64,000 nucleotides of DNA from Gordonia prachuapensis. GTDB taxonomy: Bacteria; Actinomycetota; Actinomycetes; Mycobacteriales; Mycobacteriaceae. Of this stretch, positions 8,604 to 18,517 are shown piece by piece. Each line of letters begins with the position of its first letter. Within the stretch, counting starts at the first letter, position 1. The position numbers and the translations under genes are program-made. The notes under the pieces were generated by a model. The model saw only the letters and a program-made list of their open reading frames with translations, had not been told where the DNA came from and searched no databases. Where the stretch lies: NCBI RefSeq assembly GCF_036350515.1, contig NZ_JAZDUE010000015.1, positions 62,001 to 126,000 on the forward strand, read 5' to 3'.

Positions 8604-9083
8604 ATGATCGCGGCGATCGTCATCGCGATCATCATCGCGGTGGCGCTGTCGATCCTGTGCGGCGCGGTCTGGTTCGCGTGGGATTCGGACAAACGGGTCA
8701 AGAAGTTCGCACGGTCCACCGACCTCGTTCCCGGCAAACCCGGTCGCGCGCCAACCGAATGGACAACGTCGACATCGCGGGAAGCATTGCTGCACCAGCG
8801 GATTCGCTATGCCATCGCCGACGTGCACGCCAATCCGGCCATCCCGCACTCTCCCGAGCTCGTCGCGGCCCGAGATCGCCTGGACGACGCGGTGTTCGGG
8901 CTCGACGACAAGCTGATCGACGCATCCGGGATGACCGACGACGACGAGAAGTCGGCCCGACTGTCCTCGGCGGAGTCCGCGATCTCGGTGCTGGAGGAGT
9001 TGCCGAGGAAGCTCTGGGAAGCACCGACGGAGACCCAGCTCGCGGACCTCGAGAAGGTGACGTCCGCGCTCGAGCGCGCATGA
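8604..9083 (+). CDS. Membrane-anchored hypothetical protein
   Basis: A 159-residue protein with one N-terminal transmembrane helix (about residues 2-25, Ile/Ala/Val rich) and a soluble, charged, mostly helical domain that ends in a Glu/Leu-rich amphipathic helix. I chose ATG 8604; an in-frame GTG three codons earlier is equally possible and GGGG precedes both. No family is recognised. It lies 20 bp before the ClC gene on the same strand, so the two are likely co-transcribed. Confidence 0.75.
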   Translation: MIAAIVIAIIIAVALSILCGAVWFAWDSDKRVKKFARSTDLVPGKPGRAPTEWTTSTSREALLHQRIRYAIADVHANPAIPHSPELVAARDRLDDAVFGLDDKLIDASGMTDDDEKSARLSSAESAISVLEELPRKLWEAPTETQLADLEKVTSALERA

Positions 9084-9102
9084 CGGCCGCCCCCGACGCG
9101 TC

Positions 9103-10476
9103 GTGAGCGCGGCCGACAACCATGTGCCCGACCACCGGTTCGGCGGTGACGCGGGTGCCGACGACGTGGTCCTCACCGGGCGCACGCTCTGGGTCATTCT
9201 GCTTCTCGCGGCCGGGGCGGGCGCCGTGGCCGGCTTCGTCGGCGGCGGATTCCGATGGTGCCTGGAGGTGATCGACGACCGGCGCGCCGAGGTCATCGAG
9301 TGGTCCCACACCCATCCCGCATGGGGGTGGCTGATCCCGGTGTCGGTTGCCGGTGTCGCCGCGGCCGCTGCGGCCGCCATCGCACGATGGCAACCATTGG
9401 CGGCCGGTAGCGGCATCCAGCACGTCGAGGCCGTCGACCGCGGTGAGGCCGACCCGCCACCCTTGTCGGTCATCCCCGCACGGTTCGTCGGCGGTCTTTT
9501 GTCGAACGGTGTGGCGGGCATGGTGCTCGGGCGCGAAGGGCCAACGGTGCACATGGCCGCAGCGATCGGCGCCGCCGCGGGGCGTGTGGCCCGGCTCGCG
9601 GCAGAAGAGGTCAGGCTGCTGCAGACCGTCCTGTCGGGGACGGGCCTGGCGGTGGCCTTCAACGCCCCGATCGGCGCGGTGTTCTTCATCTTCGAGGAGG
9701 TCACCAAGAAGTTCCGGCTCCGCGAGGGCGTCGTCACGATGGTCGCCGTCGCCATCGGACTCGGTGCGAGTCACCTGGTACTCGGTGACGAACCGGACTT
9801 CCGCGACGTCGGGCCGGTGGCGTCGCCGGCGCTGACGACACTGCCGATCTTCGTCGTCTTCGGGCTGGTCGTCGGGCTGCTCGGGGTGATCTACAACCGG
9901 CTCATCCTGCTCTGCCTCGACCTGTTCGACATGATCGGCCGTGTGCCTGCGGTCGTGAAGGCGGGAGTGATCGGCGCCGTGGTCAGCTGCCTGCTCCTCG
10001 CCGACCCCACCATGGGCGGTGGTGGCGAAGTCCTCGCCGGCCTGGTGTTGGCCGGCCAACATTTCGCACTGCCCGTGGTGATCCTCTATGTCGCCGTACG
10101 ATTCATCGCGGGGCCGATCTCGTACGCCGCCGGCACACCGGGCGGCATCTTCGCGCCGATCCTGGCGTTGGGCGCGCTGACCGGGCTCGTCGCCGGGCGG
10201 ATCACGCAGGTGGTCGTCCCCGGTCTGACCGAGGACCTGACCATCGCGTTCGCTCTCGTGGGCATGGCGACCCTGTTCGCGTCGATCGTGCGGGCCCCGT
10301 TCACCGGACTCGTCCTCGTCATCGAGATGACCGCGGTCACCACGGTGACCATCCCGATGCTGGTGTCCGGGGCGATTGCTGTCGTGGTCGCATCGGTGCT
10401 GCGGTCACCGCCCATCTACGACGCGCTGCGAATACGCATGCTGCGCAAGCAGTCCGAGGCGCGGTCGGGGCCGTAG
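9103..10476 (+). CDS. ClC family chloride channel or H+/Cl- antiporter
   Basis: A 457-residue protein with the three ClC selectivity motifs: GSGIQ (residues 102-106), GREGP (143-147, gating Glu 145) and GGIFAP (347-352). About ten to twelve hydrophobic segments complete the fold. There is no cytoplasmic CBS pair, so this is a short bacterial form. The GSGIQ variant keeps the chloride-coordinating Ser. Start is GTG 9103. The gene is the last of the 7341-10476 same-strand series, and a dispersed repeat cluster follows its stop. Confidence 0.92.
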   Translation: MSAADNHVPDHRFGGDAGADDVVLTGRTLWVILLLAAGAGAVAGFVGGGFRWCLEVIDDRRAEVIEWSHTHPAWGWLIPVSVAGVAAAAAAAIARWQPLAAGSGIQHVEAVDRGEADPPPLSVIPARFVGGLLSNGVAGMVLGREGPTVHMAAAIGAAAGRVARLAAEEVRLLQTVLSGTGLAVAFNAPIGAVFFIFEEVTKKFRLREGVVTMVAVAIGLGASHLVLGDEPDFRDVGPVASPALTTLPIFVVFGLVVGLLGVIYNRLILLCLDLFDMIGRVPAVVKAGVIGAVVSCLLLADPTMGGGGEVLAGLVLAGQHFALPVVILYVAVRFIAGPISYAAGTPGGIFAPILALGALTGLVAGRITQVVVPGLTEDLTIAFALVGMATLFASIVRAPFTGLVLVIEMTAVTTVTIPMLVSGAIAVVVASVLRSPPIYDALRIRMLRKQSEARSGP

Positions 10477-10516
10477 GGTCGGCGGGGGTCGGGGTCGGCG
10501 GGGTCTCGAGGTCACC

Positions 10517-10608
10517 GGGTCTCGATACGCGCTCGCCTAGCGGCTCGCGCTACTCGACCAGCGAATGGGGGACTCGACCAGCGGGTGGGGACTCGACCTG
10601 CGGGTGGG
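10517..10608 (+). repeat. Dispersed repeat with two extra right-end copies
   Basis: GGGTCTCGATACG to CTACTCGACCAGCG (10517-10563) is followed by two further right ends, CTCGACCAGCGGGTGG and CTCGACCTGCGGGTGG. It occupies the gap between two convergent genes, ending a few bases before the DUF1697 stop codon. Confidence 0.8.
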
Positions 10609-10613
10609 TGGCC

Positions 10614-11138
10614 CTACTCGGCGAGATCGATCAACTTCTGGACGGTTTTCAGATTGCGGCCCGTGCCCTGCACGCCGAGTCCCTTGGCGATGACCGGCGC
10701 GGTGAGCTTCGAGACCCCAGCTCCCTCCGCGTACCGGATGTGTAGGTCGTCGCCGATCACGCGGAAGACGTCGTCGCCGAAGGCACGTTCGGAGAACGCG
10801 GCGACCTTGTCCGTCGCGGGTGTGCCTGTGAGGCAGTAGATATACGAATATTTCGCATCCACGACATCGAACGGGTGCGCCGCGAGGGCTTTCACGAGAT
10901 CGTCCCGCGAGCGGCTGATGACCTCACGTTCGAATCCGAACCGGTCGGTGATCGACTTCTCCAGCGCACGGTCGAAATCGTCTGGATCGCCGGTGGGTTC
11001 GCAGATCAGGTTGCCGGATGCGATGTAGGTGGAGATGTCGGTGGCCCCGAGTTCGGCTGCCATCTCTCGCAAGTCGGCCATCGGCAGCTTCGCGCCTCCG
11101 ACGTTGACGGCCCGGATCAACACAACTCGTCGCGACAT
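10614..11138 (-). CDS. DUF1697 family protein
   Basis: A 174-residue protein that opens RRVVLIRAVNVGGAKLPMADL, the diagnostic start of DUF1697 (usually LLRGINVGG). The later YIASGNLICEP and GTGRNLKTVQKL segments also fit the family. It is a small cytoplasmic alpha/beta protein of unknown biochemical role. ATG start; downstream on this strand is only the repeat cluster, and upstream lies a small Pro-rich reading frame in the same direction 14 bp away. Confidence 0.85.
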   Translation of the reverse strand: MSRRVVLIRAVNVGGAKLPMADLREMAAELGATDISTYIASGNLICEPTGDPDDFDRALEKSITDRFGFEREVISRSRDDLVKALAAHPFDVVDAKYSYIYCLTGTPATDKVAAFSERAFGDDVFRVIGDDLHIRYAEGAGVSKLTAPVIAKGLGVQGTGRNLKTVQKLIDLAE

Positions 11139-11152
11139 CTGCGCGGAGCCGG

Positions 11153-11326
11153 TCAGATGACGGTGGGGCGGGGAGGTGGATCAGGTTGGGGTGGAGCGGG
11201 TTCGGGGGTCGGCCCGGGATCGGGCGGGGGAACCGGGATCGGCGGCTCCGGCGGGGGTTCGGGGATCGGCTCAGGCGCGGGAACCGGGTCCGGTGGCGGC
11301 TCCGGGGGTGGTACCGGTCGACTCAT
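11153..11326 (-). CDS. 57-residue proline-rich small protein
   Basis: ATG 11326 is preceded by GAGGAGTGACC, a strong ribosome-binding site with good spacing, and the frame runs to TGA at 11153. The product is almost only Pro, Glu, Asp and Val, arranged as repeated PEP, PPP and PDP units, with no hydrophobic signal. It is upstream of and co-directional with the DUF1697 gene, 14 bp away. No family is recognised. The low complexity means codon bias alone could keep a frame open, but the ribosome-binding site argues for expression. Confidence 0.55.
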   Translation of the reverse strand: MSRPVPPPEPPPDPVPAPEPIPEPPPEPPIPVPPPDPGPTPEPAPPQPDPPPRPTVI

Positions 11327-11386
11327 GGTCACTCCTCACTGCGTAGAAGTTCTTCGGTCCCTTCGGATCGACCCACACGCCCGACG

Positions 11387-12001
11387 TTACGCCGATGTGC
11401 CCACCCCGGCCACGTCGTAGGTCAGATGGGTCACCAATGACGACGCGCGCGCCGACGACGGCGTGTAACCGATTCCTTCCAGACCTGCGAACACACTCTC
11501 GCCCCGCCCGAGGACGAACGGCGCGACATGCAGGCGCAGCTCATCGACGAGTCCGGCGACCAGGTACTGGCGAAGCGTCGCGGGCCCGCCCGCCACGGCA
11601 ACCGAACCGTCTACGCCGGCGATGTCGACCGCTCGGTCGTAGGCCTCCTCGATTCCGCCGGTGACGAAGTGGAATGTCGTACCTCCGGCCATCTCCACCG
11701 AGGGCCGCTCATGGTGGGTGAGCACGAACACCGGCGCGTGATACGGCGGCTCCGGGCCCCACCAACCCTGCCACGATTCGTCGGGCCACTCTCCGCGAAC
11801 CGGGCCGAACATGTTGCGGCCCATGATGTATGCATCGTGTCCGGTGATCGCCGCGACCTCTGCGGCGTTATCGTCGGCGGCCTCGAACATCCAGCGGTGT
11901 GCCTGCTCGAATCCCACACCGAGGGGTGCGTCCTCGGACTGATCCGGGCCGGCGCCGAATCCGTCGAGTGAAATGGTGATGTCTGCGGTCACGGTCGTCA
12001 T
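11387..12001 (-). CDS. Dihydrofolate reductase / RibD C-terminal family protein
   Basis: A 204-residue protein opening TADITISLDGFGAGP, with HDAYIMGRNMF and a VAVAGGPATLRQYL glycine turn, all typical of the YyaP/RibD_C family of NAD(P)H-dependent reductases. It is a paralogue of the gene at 2745. I chose the ATG at 12001 because GAGGAGGACTCC precedes it directly; an upstream in-frame ATG would sit over that ribosome-binding site. Substrate unknown. Confidence 0.88.
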   Translation of the reverse strand: MTTVTADITISLDGFGAGPDQSEDAPLGVGFEQAHRWMFEAADDNAAEVAAITGHDAYIMGRNMFGPVRGEWPDESWQGWWGPEPPYHAPVFVLTHHERPSVEMAGGTTFHFVTGGIEEAYDRAVDIAGVDGSVAVAGGPATLRQYLVAGLVDELRLHVAPFVLGRGESVFAGLEGIGYTPSSARASSLVTHLTYDVAGVGTSA

Positions 12002-12070
12002 GGAGTCCTCCTCATGTGGTGTCACCTCGGTGGACTCAACCGTTCGCCGGAACTCATCGGTGTCGCGGTG

Positions 12071-13333
12071 TCACCGGACCTTCGCGAGGTCGGTGCGGAT
12101 CAGCATGACGTTGTAGTCGTCCCACCGTGAGGCGACGAAGTACAGGTCCTGCCCGGTCGACCGAGGATGGATATAGGGCGCGTAGAGACCCTTGGCCTGC
12201 GACGCCGGCACGATGACCTTCGGGCCCCTCCAGGGCCCGGCCGGCCCCGGGGCGGTGCGCATCATGATGGTGCCGCCCTGTTCGGTCAGCATGACGAACC
12301 GCTTCAGGAAGTCGTTGTAGGCCACCGACATCTCGCTGACGGGCTGACCGACGATCGGCACCGCGTCGGCCGGAGCCGGCGACCACGCGCCGCCGCCGCG
12401 GTAGTACTGGTAACGATCGAGCCGGAGAATGTCGGACGGTCGGACCCGCGCGACGAACGCCGCCCCGAACCGGCCGCTGGGCGTGCCGTACTGGTAGACG
12501 AAATCGCCCGCGCGCAGGAACGCACCCATCTGGAATCGGTCGTGTCCGGCCGCGACCTGCCGGACACCCGGCACCGTGAGATCGAGGTTGGCGCGGATGG
12601 TGCCGTTGTCGGTGACCCAGGTCTGCCCGTTGTCGCGCGAGACCGCGATCGCCGAATATCCGGTGGCCCACCGTCCGGGCGACAGCCACCGCCGGATGGA
12701 CATGTAGCTCATGTACTGCACGCCGTCGATCGCGATGCCGCCGGTCGGGATCTTGCCGACCTCGATGTTGCGCACGCCGACCGCGTTGATCATCGGCTGG
12801 GAGAACGTCGGATGCTGCGGCGTGACCGACGCGCCGGAGCGTGTCGAACCCGGGATGGCGTCGGGAAACGTGATGCCCTTCGCGAGGTTCGCGGCGCCGT
12901 CGCTGCGGAGCATCGTGTTGTGCCGCCACACCATCTGGCCTGCGCACTGGCCCCAGGTGTCGCCGAACGCCATCAATATCTGCCCGGAGCCGTTGTCCCA
13001 CGGGACGCCGACGTCGGTGGCGGTGATGGAGAACCGGTCGTCGGTGCGGTTCGGGCTACGTGGACCGGTCACCCATTCCACAGCGGTGCTGGCGCCGCGT
13101 AGTTTTGCCAATGGTCGTTGGGGTTTCTTGCCGCCGGCCCGATAGCTGCCGAAGTCGGCGCTGCCGAGTCCGATCTGGCTGGAGCCGCTGCTGCCGGTGC
13201 TCCCGACGTCGCCGCCGTGGAAGCCGACCGCACTGCAGATCGATGCCCGGGCCGGCGCGGCGGACACGGCGACGGTTCCGATGGTGAGTGCGACGATGGT
13301 CGCCCCGGTGACGATCCGACGGCATCTGGACAT
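12071..13333 (-). CDS. Secreted DUF4185 domain protein
   Basis: A 420-residue protein with a classical signal peptide (MSRCRRIVTGATIVALTIG, cleavage near APARAS at residue 31). The mature part contains ILMAFGDTWGQC, MLRSDGAANLAKG and several beta-propeller-like blocks that match DUF4185, a domain found in exported actinobacterial proteins that may bind or hydrolyse glycans. GGGGG precedes the ATG at normal spacing. Function is unproven. A repeat array lies immediately upstream. Confidence 0.85.
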   Translation of the reverse strand: MSRCRRIVTGATIVALTIGTVAVSAAPARASICSAVGFHGGDVGSTGSSGSSQIGLGSADFGSYRAGGKKPQRPLAKLRGASTAVEWVTGPRSPNRTDDRFSITATDVGVPWDNGSGQILMAFGDTWGQCAGQMVWRHNTMLRSDGAANLAKGITFPDAIPGSTRSGASVTPQHPTFSQPMINAVGVRNIEVGKIPTGGIAIDGVQYMSYMSIRRWLSPGRWATGYSAIAVSRDNGQTWVTDNGTIRANLDLTVPGVRQVAAGHDRFQMGAFLRAGDFVYQYGTPSGRFGAAFVARVRPSDILRLDRYQYYRGGGAWSPAPADAVPIVGQPVSEMSVAYNDFLKRFVMLTEQGGTIMMRTAPGPAGPWRGPKVIVPASQAKGLYAPYIHPRSTGQDLYFVASRWDDYNVMLIRTDLAKVR

Positions 13334-13440
13334 GGGAAACCCCCTGCGGACCTGGTGACCGTGGTGTCAGTGTTGCAGAAGTGGTGTGATGGTCGGTAGA
13401 TCGTGCTGTGAACCGAGATGTAGGCGTTATCGGGCCTTGG

Positions 13441-13694
13441 AGGTCTCGATACGGCTCCTCGCTGCCGCTCGTCACCTACTCGACCAGCGGTTGGGGGGTC
13501 TCGTCGCCTACTCGGCCAGCGGTTGGGGGCTCGTCACTACTCGGCCGGCGGTTGGGGGGTCTCGATACGGTTCCTCGCTGCCGCTCGTCACCTACTCGAC
13601 CAGCGGTTGGGGGGTCTCGTCGCCTACTCGGCCGGCGGTTGGGGGGTCTCGATACGGTTCCTCGCTGCCGCTCGTCACCTACTCGACCAGCGGT
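13441..13694 (+). repeat. Tandem array of the dispersed repeat (three full units plus partial ones)
   Basis: Full units beginning GGTCTCGATACGG start at 13442, 13558 and 13645, and each ends CTACTCGACCAGCGGTT. Between them lie shorter units ending CTACTCGGCCAGCGG or CTCGGCCGGCGG. The last two units are 87 bp apart and nearly identical. The array fills most of the 370-bp gap between two minus-strand genes and stops 9 bp before the methyltransferase stop codon. Confidence 0.9.
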
Positions 13695-13703
13695 TTGGGT
13701 TGC

Positions 13704-14471
13704 TCAGAACGGTGTGGCCACCGCGAAGGTGCGACGGAACGGCAGCACCGTCCCCATCGTCTGCGGCGGATAGGCGTCGCGCAGTCGCTGCTGGTACTCG
13801 TCGACGAATGTGTCGCGGTCGGACTCGTCGAGCGCGGCGAGGTAGGGACGGGCGGCGGTTCCGGCGCTCCAGTCGTACACCGGGTCGTCGCCGTGCAGTA
13901 CATGCAGATACGTGGTCGACCACGTATTGGTGGTGTAACCGCGCTCGGTGAAAAACTTAAGGAAGTCGTCAGGTGCGAACTTCGGCATCCGGCGCACCTC
14001 ACCCAGGCGGTCTGCGAACCGGGGGTCGTCGGCGAGTTCGACGAGGTGGCGGTGCATCGGTGAATCGGCGTTGTCGGGGACCTGCACGGCGAACACCCCG
14101 CCGTCGTTGAGGTGTCCGAGTAGACGATCGATGACCGACATGGCGTCGGGGACCCACTGGAACATCGCGTTTGACACGATGAGGTCCACGGGCTGATTGG
14201 GCGACCAGGTGGCGGCGTCGGCGATGTCGTAGTTGGCGTTTCGGTCGGTGTTGTCGCGGATCGCCTGATCGATCATGGTCGGCGACGAGTCGATGCCCAG
14301 GATCTGGGCGTCCGGCCACAGCGCCCGTAAATGCCGCGTGAGGTATCCGGGACCGCATCCGAGATCGACGATCGTGGCGGGTGCGGTCGGCACCTGGGCG
14401 ATGAGGTCGAGATACGGTCGCGCACGTGCGTCGGCGAATTGCAGGTAACGGTCCGGATCCCATGTCTGCAT
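13704..14471 (-). CDS. tam: Trans-aconitate 2-methyltransferase
   Basis: A 255-residue SAM-dependent methyltransferase. TWDPDRYLQFADARARP at the N-terminus, the SAM site IVDLGCGPGYLTRHL (about residues 33-47) and IVSNAMFQWVPD match Tam, which methylates trans-aconitate, a spontaneous by-product that inhibits aconitase. Length and order of motifs agree with the family. ATG start; the gene is divergent from rnhA with 98 bp between them. Confidence 0.92.
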   Translation of the reverse strand: MQTWDPDRYLQFADARARPYLDLIAQVPTAPATIVDLGCGPGYLTRHLRALWPDAQILGIDSSPTMIDQAIRDNTDRNANYDIADAATWSPNQPVDLIVSNAMFQWVPDAMSVIDRLLGHLNDGGVFAVQVPDNADSPMHRHLVELADDPRFADRLGEVRRMPKFAPDDFLKFFTERGYTTNTWSTTYLHVLHGDDPVYDWSAGTAARPYLAALDESDRDTFVDEYQQRLRDAYPPQTMGTVLPFRRTFAVATPF

Positions 14472-14569
14472 GACTCAAGACTAGGCGGCGCATCGCTTGT
14501 TCGGCAGTACGCAAATCCGGCAATTTCCCCGCGATCGGTGCTCTCCCGACGTGCAGTACCCTTCGGTGG

Positions 14570-15087
14570 GTGACCGACGCCGTATTCGACAGCTCGCGGG
14601 CCGACGCCGCCGACGACGTGACGCAGGCCGGACCCCCCGACCCGACCGACATCGTCGAGATCTCGACTGATGGTGCGTGCCTGGGCAATCCGGGGCCGGG
14701 CGGATGGGGCGCGGTGCTGCGCTATCGGCAGCACGAGAAGCGGATCTCCGGTTCGGATCCGGCGACCACCAACAACAAGATGGAATTGACCGGCGCCATC
14801 GAAGGATTGGCGGCCCTGCGGAAACCGTCCACCGTCATCCTCTACACGGACTCGAGTTACGTGCGCAACGGCATCACCAAATGGGTTGCCGGATGGCAGC
14901 GTAACGGCTGGAAGACCGCCGACAAGAAGCCGGTGAAGAACGCCGATCTGTGGCGTCGGCTCATCGAGGAGGAGAAACGCCACGAGGTCACCTGGAAGTG
15001 GGTGAAGGGCCACTCGGGCGACCACTTCAACGAGATCGCCGACGAACTGGCCACCACGGCGGCACGGCAGATCGCGGAGGGGAGTCG

Positions 15088-15091
<4 letters not shown>
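14570..15091 (+). CDS. rnhA: Ribonuclease HI
   Basis: A 173-residue enzyme that cuts the RNA strand of RNA-DNA hybrids. The four catalytic carboxylates are visible as STDGA (Asp 34), KMEL (Glu 72), YTDSS (Asp 94) and EIADELA (Asp 158), with the catalytic-loop His in VKGHSGD (His 148). About 25 extra N-terminal residues precede the fold. The GTG start has no strong ribosome-binding site. The stop overlaps the next gene's start (ATGA), so the two genes are translationally coupled. Confidence 0.95.
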
Positions 15092-16005
<914 letters not shown>

Positions 16006-16074
16006 CCTCTGCCTCCGGTCCGTCCATGAAAGGTGATGCGGCGAACCGCGGCGGAGGTTCATCATGGAACCACC

Positions 16075-17145
16075 ATGGTCAGCCACACGCATGTGGACGA
16101 CGACCGGCTGGTGGAGCGGGTCGCCCGGATCTGTGCGCGTGCGGACGAACCGCTCCCACTGCTCGAACACGTGGCGCGCATCGTCCGGCGGCACATCCCG
16201 TACGCGGTGGCCGGTTGGCTGCTCGTCGACCCGGACACACTGCTCATCACCGGGGTGTACGAAGAGGACGTGCCGCGTGAGGCGCATCTGGCACTGATCG
16301 AACTGGAACTGACGGTCGACGACGTGAACAAGTTCGTCGACCTGTCCCGGGGACGACAGGCCGCGGCGGCGTTGAGCGAGGCGACCGGCGGCCATCTCGA
16401 TCGCAGCGCACGGTGGGCTCGGGTCTACCGTCCGCGAGGCTACGGCGACGAGATGCGTGCGGTATTCCGCGCCGGTCAGGTCACCTGGGGTCACGTGTGT
16501 ATGACGCGGAAGGCCGACGATCCGTGGTTCACCCGCCGCGAGATCGACGTCATGGCGCGACTGTCGTCCCACGTCGCCCACGGCCTCCGAGCGGGGCTCC
16601 TGCTGCACGATCTCGACACCTCGACCGATCAGGAACCTGCGATGGTCGTTCTCGACGACGACGGAAGCGTCCGGACCGCCACGGACCGCGCGCAGCGCTG
16701 GCTGGGTTCGATCGCGTGTTCACGGCTGGACTCCTCAGTGGTCGTGCACGAGGTCGCGGCCCAGGCCAGGGCTCTGGCAGACGGTGAGCGGTCCGGGCCG
16801 CCGGCGGTCGCACGGACACAGGGTTCGTCCGGCGAATGGCTGCTCGTCCGTGGGATGCGGCTCGACAGCGCAAGCACGGCCGTCGTCCTCGAACCGGCCC
16901 GACGGGCCGACATCGCCCCGTTGCTGCTGCACCTACACGAGTTGACCCCGCGAGAGCAGGAGGTCACCCAACTGCTGCTCATGGGCATGGACACCGCCGA
17001 CGTCGCACAGGAACTCTGGATCACCCCGGAGACATTGCGTGGTCACATCAAGTCGATCTTCGCCAAACTCGGGGTGAACAGCCGTCCCGAACTGCTGGCG
17101 CGGCTGCAGCACCAGCCGCGGGTGCACGTGGCGTCGTCGGGCTGA
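16075..17145 (+). CDS. LuxR family transcriptional regulator
   Basis: A 356-residue regulator with a C-terminal LuxR helix-turn-helix (LTPREQEVTQLL through LRGHIKSIFAKLGV, about residues 284-335) and an N-terminal sensory region of about 270 residues that may be GAF-like, with no receiver Asp or NTP-binding motif. The start is uncertain: ATG 16075 is in frame but lies 17 bases from the nearest GGAGG, while an in-frame ATG at 16036 has a cramped ribosome-binding site. The target is unknown; the adjacent convergent flavoprotein gene is a possibility only. Confidence 0.85.
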   Translation: MVSHTHVDDDRLVERVARICARADEPLPLLEHVARIVRRHIPYAVAGWLLVDPDTLLITGVYEEDVPREAHLALIELELTVDDVNKFVDLSRGRQAAAALSEATGGHLDRSARWARVYRPRGYGDEMRAVFRAGQVTWGHVCMTRKADDPWFTRREIDVMARLSSHVAHGLRAGLLLHDLDTSTDQEPAMVVLDDDGSVRTATDRAQRWLGSIACSRLDSSVVVHEVAAQARALADGERSGPPAVARTQGSSGEWLLVRGMRLDSASTAVVLEPARRADIAPLLLHLHELTPREQEVTQLLLMGMDTADVAQELWITPETLRGHIKSIFAKLGVNSRPELLARLQHQPRVHVASSG

Positions 17146-17152
17146 CGCCGCG

Positions 17153-18295
17153 TCAGGGCGCCGCGACTGCCGTGTCGTCGCGGGCGGCGGCGATGCCCCG
17201 AGCAGCCACCCGGGCGAGCTTGCCGGTGTAACCGGTCAGCCCGGGACGCGGGACATAGCCGACGAATCGCAGTCCGGCCATCACCTCACCGCCATCGACG
17301 ACTCGGGGCATACCACGTGCGTCCAGGACGTCGAGGTGTCCGGCCATCTCACGCAGGCCGGTCGTGTAGCCCGTCGCGGCGATGACGACATCGGCTCCGA
17401 CGTGCGACCCGTCCACCAATCGGGCGCCGTCGTCGTCCAATCGATCCACTGCGGCGACCACGCGGATGCGGTCGTCGCGGATGGCGTCGAGGACCTCTTT
17501 GTCCACGACGGCGGTCCCGGCACCGCGTTCACGCAGCTGGGCGATGACCCCGGCGGGCGGGTGGCCGAGCCCGAACGGCGAGAGATCGCCGACGGTTGCG
17601 CGTTGCACTGCGGACAGGATGGAGTCGGCCAGATCAGTTGGCAGACGCAGGATCAGCGGCACGGAGAGATCGCCGGGAAGTCCGCCGCTGCTGCGCAACA
17701 AGATGTTCGGAGCGGTCCGCACCGACAGCGACACTTCGGCGGCACCGTCGTCGGCCAGCTCGCGAGCGATCTCCATGCCGGTGGAGCCGGCGCCGACGAC
17801 GAGGACACGACGGCCTCGGTACGGCATCGCATTGCGATAGTCGCTCGCGTGCAGGACATTCCGCGGCCTGCGATCGCCGCGTGCCCAATCCGGCAGCACA
17901 GGGACATTGAAGACGCCGGTGGCCACCACCACGTGGGTGGAGTGGAGGTCCTCGCCGGTGGCGGCTACATTCCATCCACCCTCCGGGGCGGGATCGAGTC
18001 GCTCGACCGTGACGCCGTGGCGCACCGGCACGTGTCGCGCGGCGGCGTAGTCCTCGAGATAACGAACATACTGGTCACGGGTCGGAAACCACCCGTATGC
18101 GCGCGGGAAGGGTGCACCGGGCAGCGCCGACCACCATCGGCTCGTGTTGAATCGCAATCCGTCGTACCGGCCGGCCCAGGCAGCAGCCGTCCGCTCGCCG
18201 CGCTCGAGTACGGTCACGTCGATCCCGCGTTTCACCAGCTCGGCCCCCGTGGCCAATCCCGAAGGGCCGCTGCCGATCACCAGTGCGTCAGTCAT
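17153..18295 (-). CDS. Flavin-dependent monooxygenase-like oxidoreductase (CzcO type)
   Basis: A 380-residue FAD/NAD(P)-binding protein. The FAD motif is VIGSGPSGLATG (residues 6-17), the NADPH motif VLVVGAGSTGMEIA lies near residue 160, and a late ATGYTTGLREM matches the flavin-monooxygenase ATG motif. WFPTRDQYVRYLEDYA fits the CzcO/FMO group. I chose ATG 18295 because GGAGGTGACGACC precedes it. It is convergent with the LuxR gene, with only 7 bp between stops. Substrate unknown. Confidence 0.88.
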   Translation of the reverse strand: MTDALVIGSGPSGLATGAELVKRGIDVTVLERGERTAAAWAGRYDGLRFNTSRWWSALPGAPFPRAYGWFPTRDQYVRYLEDYAAARHVPVRHGVTVERLDPAPEGGWNVAATGEDLHSTHVVVATGVFNVPVLPDWARGDRRPRNVLHASDYRNAMPYRGRRVLVVGAGSTGMEIARELADDGAAEVSLSVRTAPNILLRSSGGLPGDLSVPLILRLPTDLADSILSAVQRATVGDLSPFGLGHPPAGVIAQLRERGAGTAVVDKEVLDAIRDDRIRVVAAVDRLDDDGARLVDGSHVGADVVIAATGYTTGLREMAGHLDVLDARGMPRVVDGGEVMAGLRFVGYVPRPGLTGYTGKLARVAARGIAAARDDTAVAAP

Positions 18296-18465
18296 GGTCG
18301 TCACCTCCGCCGGATCCCGTTCGGTCCGGGGATCCATCGTCTGCATCCAGTGCACCGCGAGATCGGATGTTCGACCATCCCCCAGACAGGGGGTGTTCGG
18401 CGGGATCATCGGGTGGAGCGCTGACCGCCGATTCGGGCTCAGGGCCGCTGCTGTGAGATCATGGA

Positions 18466-18493
18466 CATTCGGACGCCGTCTGGCGTCCGAATG
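18466..18493. promoter_or_regulatory. Perfect 12-bp inverted repeat in the cspA leader
   Basis: CATTCGGACGCC (18466-18477) and GGCGTCCGAATG (18482-18493) pair exactly around a GTCT tetraloop, 24 bp before the cspA start. It could be an operator or a hairpin in the 5' untranslated RNA. Cold-shock mRNAs often carry structured leaders, but the role here is an inference. Confidence 0.65.
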
Positions 18494-18517
18494 CATATAG
18501 AGAGAAGTACCAGCATC

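Noticed and set aside
13441..13694. Possible CRISPR array because of regularly repeated units
   Set aside because: Units are adjacent and variable in length, there are no unique spacers of constant size, and no cas genes are near.
16064..16297. ATG 16064 with the best ribosome-binding site near the LuxR gene, opening a 77-residue frame
   Set aside because: The frame is out of register with the regulator and its Trp/Ser/Arg-rich product looks like a shadow; kept only as a note on the uncertain LuxR start.
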